From Methanosarcinales archaeon (GTDB lineage: Archaea > Halobacteriota > Methanosarcinia > Methanotrichales > Methanotrichaceae): a DNA stretch of 8,649 nt. Location of the stretch: NCBI GenBank assembly GCA_013415595.1, contig JAAEEW010000186.1:1-8649 (forward strand). Direction: 5' to 3'. Below the pieces are notes generated by a model. It saw nothing but the letters and a program-made list of their open reading frames with translations, did not search any database and was not told where the DNA came from. Of the stretch, positions 5,921-8,649 are shown one piece after another. Position 1 is the first letter of the stretch. Every line of letters begins with the position of its first letter. The position numbers and the translations under genes are program-made.

Positions 5921-7363
5921 ATGCTGCTTAGGGGAGGAAGGCTAGGAGCCATCGACCGGGAGGTGCTGGAGTTCATATCCTCCCGGGAGGCGGACTCCTG
6001 GATATTCGAGGCGGACCTGCTGGTGGACCGGGCCCACCTGGTGATGCTGAAGGACCGGGGTCTGATAAAGGCAGAGGAGTTCGCAACAATCGTCGGGGCC
6101 CTGGACCAGCTCTTCGCCGAGGGAGAAGAGGCCCTGGGGGAGGGGGAGGACGTGCACGAGGCCATCGAGGCCTGCGTGATAGCCCGGGCCGGCCAGGTGG
6201 GAGGAAGGATGCACACCGGCCGTTCCCGGAACGACGAGGTGGCCACCTGCATCCGCCTGGCCCTCCGCGAGCAGCTACTGGGACTGATGGAGGAGTTGAA
6301 CATGCTGGCGGCAACTCTGGTGGACCGGGCGGGAAAGAACACGGATACCCTGATCCCCGGCTTCACCCACCTGCAGCACGCCCAGCCCACAACCCTGGCC
6401 CACCACCTGCTGGCCCACGCCGACGCCCTGCTGCGGGACCAGTCCCGGCTGGAGGACGCCTACCGCCGGGTGAACCTGAGCCCTCTGGGAGCCGCGGCCT
6501 TCGCCTCCACCGGATTTGAGATCGACCGGGATCAGACCTGCCGGCTGCTGGGGTTTGACGGCCTGCTGGAGAACAGCATGGACGCCGTATCCTCCCGGGA
6601 CTTCGTCCTGGAGGTGCTCGCTCACCTATCCATCCTGATGGTCAACCTGAGCCGCATGGCCGAGGAGATCATTCTCTGGTCCACCTCGGAGTTCGCCTAC
6701 CTGGAGATCGACGACCTGTTCGCCTCCACCAGCTCCATCATGCCCCAGAAGAAAAATCCGGACACGGCTGAGCTGGTCCGGGGGAAGACCGGATCGGTGC
6801 TGGGGGGACTCATCTCCGCCCTGACCATCTGCAAGGCCCTGCCCCTGAGCTACAACCGGGACCTGCAGGAGGTGACACCCCACCTGTGGCGCTCCGTCTC
6901 CCTGGTCCGGGGAGCGGTGCGCATCATGGACGGCTGCGTCTCCTCCCTGCGCTTCAACACCAGTCGCCTGGAGGAGAGCGCCGGGGCCGGGTTCTCCACG
7001 GCCACCGAGCTGGCCGACTCCCTGGTGAGAAAGACGGGGATACCTTTTCGCACCGCCCACCAGATCGTGGGACGGATCGCCGCCACCAACACCAGCCCCA
7101 CCCTGGAGGAGCTGGACGCGGCCGGGGAGGACGTGGCCAGGATCAGGCCGAGCGCCATGGGCTACAGCCGGGACGACCTGGCCCGGGCCCTGAACCCCCG
7201 GAGCAACGTGGCCCTGAGGTCCCGTCCCGGCGGGCCGGCGCCGGCGGAGACCGGGCGGATGGTGGCCCAGCGGCTGGAAATGCTGGCCCAAAGAAGGGCC
7301 GGAGTGAGAGAGAGAAGAGAGAAGGCCAGCCGGGCCCTGCAGGCACTGAGAGAGATCAGATAA
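5921..7363 (+). CDS. argH: Argininosuccinate lyase
   Basis: ArgH splits argininosuccinate into arginine and fumarate, the last step of the pathway, as a cytosolic tetramer. The 480-residue length fits the archaeal enzymes. The N-terminus RGGRLG followed by FISSREADSWIFEADLLVDRAH is typical of methanogen ArgH. The substrate loops are present: HTGRSRNDEV (98-107), TH-LQHAQPTT (149-158) and the fumarase/aspartase superfamily signature SSIMPQKKNPD (271-281), whose serine lies in the flexible catalytic loop. FEADLLVDRAHLVML and TSRDF-like helices (here SSRDFVLEVLAHLSILM) complete the core. The last 70 or so residues are rich in Arg, Ala and Glu and look like a helical tail. It lies 25 bases after argJ with a good ribosome binding site and is cotranscribed with it. 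A strong hairpin follows at 7391-7432. Confidence 0.96.
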   Translation: MLLRGGRLGAIDREVLEFISSREADSWIFEADLLVDRAHLVMLKDRGLIKAEEFATIVGALDQLFAEGEEALGEGEDVHEAIEACVIARAGQVGGRMHTGRSRNDEVATCIRLALREQLLGLMEELNMLAATLVDRAGKNTDTLIPGFTHLQHAQPTTLAHHLLAHADALLRDQSRLEDAYRRVNLSPLGAAAFASTGFEIDRDQTCRLLGFDGLLENSMDAVSSRDFVLEVLAHLSILMVNLSRMAEEIILWSTSEFAYLEIDDLFASTSSIMPQKKNPDTAELVRGKTGSVLGGLISALTICKALPLSYNRDLQEVTPHLWRSVSLVRGAVRIMDGCVSSLRFNTSRLEESAGAGFSTATELADSLVRKTGIPFRTAHQIVGRIAATNTSPTLEELDAAGEDVARIRPSAMGYSRDDLARALNPRSNVALRSRPGGPAPAETGRMVAQRLEMLAQRRAGVRERREKASRALQALREIR

Positions 7364-7390
7364 AAAGCGGCTTCCGGGAAGAGGCAGCCG

Positions 7391-7432
7391 TCCTAGGTCC
7401 CCGGCACCAGGGGCCAGGTGCCGGACCTGGGG
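7391..7432 (+). promoter_or_regulatory. Strong stem-loop between argH and the small membrane gene
   Basis: CCGGCACC (7401-7408) pairs perfectly with GGTGCCGG (7417-7424) around the 8-base loop AGGGGCCA. After a 2-base bulge (CC, 7399-7400), AGGT (7395-7398) pairs with ACCT (7425-7428), and TCCT with GGGG can add four more pairs, two of them G-T. The outer arm (7429-7432) overlaps the GGGGAG ribosome binding region of the gene at 7443. No T-run follows, so it may be an mRNA-processing or stability element, or it may hide the ribosome site, rather than being a simple terminator. Confidence 0.55.
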
Positions 7433-7442
7433 AGAGGGCGGA

Positions 7443-7727
7443 ATGGTTTTCAGTCTTAAAAAGCAGCTCGGGGAAGGCAGCACCCGGAGATGGAGGATGC
7501 TGGGGCTCGTCCTGGTCGTCCTGTCCTTCCTGCTCTACGGGGCGGTCCTGCTGGCTCCGTTCCTGCCAGTCTCTCTGCAGAGGAGGGCCGCCCTGACCGT
7601 CATGCTGGTTATATCGGGGGAGGCCGCCTTCTGGCTGGGGGCCCTGATGCTGGGCCGGGAGGCGGCCTCTAGGCTGCGAAGAGGCCTGGACCCCCGCCGC
7701 CCGGGGAGAAGATGGGAGAGGGATTGA
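7443..7727 (+). CDS. Small two-helix membrane protein, transporter-suffix-domain type
   Basis: This 94-residue protein has a basic N-terminus (KKQLGEGSTRRWR), a first membrane helix at about 19-41 (MLGLVLVVLSFLLYGAVLLAPFL), a short basic turn (SLQRRA), a second helix at about 49-70 with GEAAFWLGALMLGRE, and an arginine-rich C-terminal tail. The order of a V-LSFLLY-type helix, a PFLP turn, and GExxFWLGxLxLGkE resembles the 'transporter suffix domain' known as a stand-alone protein or as the C-terminal end of RND-type transporters; I make this match from memory of the pattern. Its function is unknown. GGAG (7431-7434) lies 8 bases before the ATG. It sits 79 bases after argH with a stem-loop between, so it could be a tail gene of the arginine operon or independent. 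Confidence 0.75.
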   Translation: MVFSLKKQLGEGSTRRWRMLGLVLVVLSFLLYGAVLLAPFLPVSLQRRAALTVMLVISGEAAFWLGALMLGREAASRLRRGLDPRRPGRRWERD

Positions 7728-7736
7728 GGGTGCGGC

Positions 7737-7782
7737 CTGGCGGAGGGCCAGCAGTCTTTCAAGATCTCATTTTTAGATGAGT
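7737..7782 (+). terminator. Probable terminator region after the small membrane gene
   Basis: CTGGC (7737-7741) pairs with GCCAG (7747-7751) and is followed by TCTTTC. Then CTCAT (7766-7770) can pair with ATGAG (7777-7781) across TTTTAG, with a run of five T at 7770-7774. This is the first T-rich stretch after the gene, and it marks the point where the GC-rich block ends. Confidence 0.45.
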
Positions 7783-7869
7783 CCTGTTGAATCCCGGAGT
7801 GGTGCAATAATGGTGTGGGCCAATCGATAGCATTTGTCTTGGTTTTTGCCAGCGGGACGATTTGGCTTA

Positions 7870-7881
7870 AGGAGATCTCCT
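7870..7881. repeat. Perfect 12-base palindrome, possible operator
   Basis: AGGAGATCTCCT is its own reverse complement. It lies about 27 bases upstream of the first BRE/TATA promoter (7908-7924), in AT-rich intergenic DNA. A dimeric activator or repressor site is possible; no second copy was seen in the window. Confidence 0.35.
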
Positions 7882-7907
7882 CAATCTATGCAGACCACCT
7901 GGAAGAT

Positions 7908-7924
7908 CGAAAGCTATAAATATA
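7908..7924 (+). promoter_or_regulatory. Promoter P1: BRE plus TATA box
   Basis: CGAAAG (BRE) is followed directly by CTATAAATATA, a very good archaeal promoter. The start of RNA is expected near 7943. This would leave a leader of about 65 bases before the small ORF at 8011. Confidence 0.65.
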
Positions 7925-7968
7925 TTATATAAAATAATTGTGTACTGGTAGGCACCCATTAGGCATGT

Positions 7969-7983
7969 CGAAAACTATTTATC
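7969..7983 (+). promoter_or_regulatory. Promoter P2: BRE plus TATA box
   Basis: CGAAAACTATTTATC repeats the BRE/TATA pattern of P1 exactly 61 bases further on, with 11 of 14 bases the same over CGAAARCTATNNAT. RNA would start near 8004, just before the ORF at 8011. Confidence 0.6.
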
Positions 7984-8010
7984 ACTAACAAACGACGGTA
8001 TGGAGGTCGA

Positions 8011-8184
8011 ATGAAAACGAAGGATACAGTCGTGGACGCCAAAACCAAGCCTAAAGTTCTTGATTTCGTGGGTCTGCCTTATACTCCAGAGTTGGGGAGA
8101 CAAATGCCCTATGGTGCCATAATAACTTCAAAGGGTATTATAAGAAGAGTAATGACAAAGGACGATTATCCTGAACTCGACTGA
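8011..8184 (+). CDS. 57-residue hypothetical protein
   Basis: The product starts MKTKDTVVDAKTKPKVLDFV and ends MTKDDYPELD. I do not recognise it. It is soluble, with a lysine-rich N-terminus, a GLPYTPELGRQMPYGAIITS middle that could form beta structure, and an acidic tail. Two BRE/TATA boxes and a GGAGGT ribosome site (8002-8007, spaced 3 bases, which is tight) stand in front. Its codons are AT-leaning (GTT, CTT, CCT, ACT, ATA), unlike the GC-rich genes before it, which suggests a transferred or accessory origin. A 27-residue ORF that starts like a PIN-domain toxin follows 11 bases later, so an antitoxin is one possibility, but nothing in its sequence shows a known antitoxin fold. That it is a real gene rests on the promoters, the ribosome site and the clean frame. 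Confidence 0.55.
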   Translation: MKTKDTVVDAKTKPKVLDFVGLPYTPELGRQMPYGAIITSKGIIRRVMTKDDYPELD

Positions 8185-8195
8185 GGGTGCCGGTA

Positions 8196-8279
8196 ATGAA
8201 TATAGTTACCGACACAGATATTCTATTTGATTCAATTAAAGTTAGAAATCCTGAAAACATCCCATTGGTCATCGGTTAA
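8196..8279 (+). pseudogene. 27-residue ORF resembling the start of a PIN-domain (VapC-like) protein
   Basis: The reading is MNIVTDTDILFDSIKVRNPE and seven more residues, then TAA. The opening hydrophobic strand followed by DTD (D6, D8) and I-L matches how PIN ribonucleases begin, where the first Asp binds the metal. A full PIN domain has about 130 residues, so this is either a broken remnant or a chance likeness in a short ORF. GGGTG (8185-8189) lies 6 bases before the ATG, and the gap after the 57-residue ORF is 11 bases, as in a toxin-antitoxin pair. A second frame (+1) stays open across the stop, ending at TGA 8323-8325 (contains WSSVKDYPINFRFKYLQEA), but I could not match it to the rest of a PIN domain. 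Confidence 0.3.
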
Positions 8280-8301
8280 GGATTATCCAATAAATTTTCG
8301 A

Positions 8302-8309
8302 TTTAAATA
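8302..8309 (+). promoter_or_regulatory. TATA box without a following protein gene
   Basis: TTTAAATA is embedded in TTCGATTTAAATATTTAC. A start 25-27 bases downstream falls at about 8331-8335, where a perfect hairpin begins (8334-8351). No ORF of useful length follows before the transposase. Confidence 0.4.
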
Positions 8310-8333
8310 TTTACAAGAAGCGTGATAGTCGTA

Positions 8334-8395
8334 TCTCAGGTTTTGCTGAGACCATTGGCAGCGAGGATAGGGCGAGATAGTTCTCTCATGGGACA
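8334..8395 (+). ncRNA. Possible structured small RNA
   Basis: A perfect stem TCTCAG (8334-8339) / CTGAGA (8346-8351) with loop GTTTTG begins where the upstream TATA box predicts the RNA start. It is followed by a second possible arm: CCAT (8352-8355) with ATGG (8388-8391), enclosing GAGA (8374-8377) / TCTC (8382-8385) with loop TAGT. ACA follows one base after that arm (8393-8395), as in archaeal H/ACA guide RNAs. The stems are short and no guide target was checked, so this is a candidate only. Confidence 0.25.
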
Positions 8396-8489
8396 AGTCC
8401 GAAATTTTGTCATGCGCAAAACGATTCTGCTCTTAACCGATGACACATGCACCTTATTGCGGTTTCCCCTGCGCAGTGATTGGGTATAT

Positions 8490-8571
8490 TAGGTCAAGAC
8501 TTTTGGTACCAATACAGACTACTGCTCTGTAACAAAAGTTTTAAATTTTATGAAATGCCATATAATATCCT
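8490..8571 (+). mobile_element. Left end of an IS630-type insertion sequence (partial)
   Basis: The 80 or so bases before the transposase contain an imperfect inverted repeat: ACTTTTGGTAC (8499-8509) and GTAACAAAAGT (8529-8539), with one mismatch. IS630 elements insert at TA, and TATATTA occurs at 8485-8491, so the element probably begins near 8486-8491. The exact end cannot be fixed without the right end, which is outside the window. Confidence 0.4.
8539..8546 (+). promoter_or_regulatory. TATA box of the transposase gene
   Basis: TTTTAAAT is centred about 29 bases before ATG 8572, fitting a leaderless transcript. No ribosome binding site precedes the ATG. Confidence 0.4.
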
Positions 8572-8649
8572 ATGGGACGGAAGAAACTCAATATAGTTCA
8601 CTTGAACGAACAAGAACGGGAAAAACTTAGGCAATATCTTCGTAAAGGC
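8572..8649 (+). CDS. IS630-family transposase, N-terminal 26 residues (3' end outside window)
   Basis: The frame starts MGRKKLNIVHLNEQEREKLR and continues QYLRKG to the window edge. The pattern of a basic MGRKKL start, then a beta-strand-like VHL, then a charged helix ending in LxxxLRKG, is the usual opening of IS630-family transposases, just before their helix-turn-helix region. The DDE catalytic domain would lie beyond the window, so whether the element is intact cannot be judged. The AT-rich surroundings and broken small ORFs upstream fit a mobile-element landing zone. Confidence 0.7.
   Translation, partial: MGRKKLNIVHLNEQEREKLRQYLRKG

Noticed and set aside
4507..6390. Open frame of 627 codons on the minus strand across the CBS gene, argJ and argH
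   Set aside because: It lies opposite three well-supported genes, has serine/arginine-rich then glycine/valine/histidine-rich composition with no family likeness, and arises because GC-rich codons leave few stops on the other strand.
8440..8490. Box C/D guide RNA around CGATGA (8440-8445)
   Set aside because: The box C match is imperfect, and no correctly spaced box D or flanking stem was found.
7728..8649. tRNA gene or CRISPR array in the AT-rich tail
   Set aside because: I found no cloverleaf with a T-loop and acceptor stem, and no regularly spaced repeats.

Overview
The window reads as archaeal chromosomal DNA, most likely from a GC-rich methanogen. The start sites are preceded by BRE/TATA-like boxes about 25-30 bases upstream, several genes look leaderless, others carry GGAGG-type ribosome binding sites, and Arg and Ile codons include many AGG/AGA and ATA. 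The proteins resemble those of methanogens. A Methanothrix (Methanosaeta)-like member of the Methanotrichaceae is my best guess from composition and protein style, but I could not test it, and another GC-rich methanogen such as Methanoculleus is possible.

Layout. Bases 1-357 hold the C-terminal end of a major facilitator transporter on the plus strand. It converges on a minus-strand pair: a GNAT acetyltransferase (470-1249) and a SAM-dependent methyltransferase (1307-1957). Across a divergent spacer of about 190 bases, an ADP-ribosylglycohydrolase (DraG/ARH fold, 2151-3125) runs on the plus strand. Then comes an arginine biosynthesis block: argC (3157-4182), a two-CBS-domain protein (4259-4729), argJ (4735-5895) and argH (5921-7363), followed by a small two-helix membrane protein (7443-7727).

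How they work together. ArgC reduces N-acetylglutamyl phosphate. ArgJ moves the acetyl group from N-acetylornithine to glutamate, which recycles it. ArgH makes arginine from argininosuccinate. The other arginine genes (argB, argD, argF, argG) are not in the window. argC has its own promoter and a T-rich terminator. The CBS gene has its own promoter and is tightly linked to argJ (5 bases) and then argH (25 bases), so the CBS protein may sense nucleotide or SAM status for this operon.

After about 7750 the DNA changes sharply from GC-rich and gene-dense to AT-rich and sparse. This tail holds two tandem BRE/TATA promoters, a 57-residue small ORF, a 27-residue ORF that begins like a PIN-domain (VapC) toxin and then stops, a possible structured RNA with its own promoter, and the left end and first 26 codons of an IS630-type transposase that runs off the window. 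It looks like accessory, partly decayed DNA. The tail is the least explained part of the window; the rest is ordinary housekeeping sequence.
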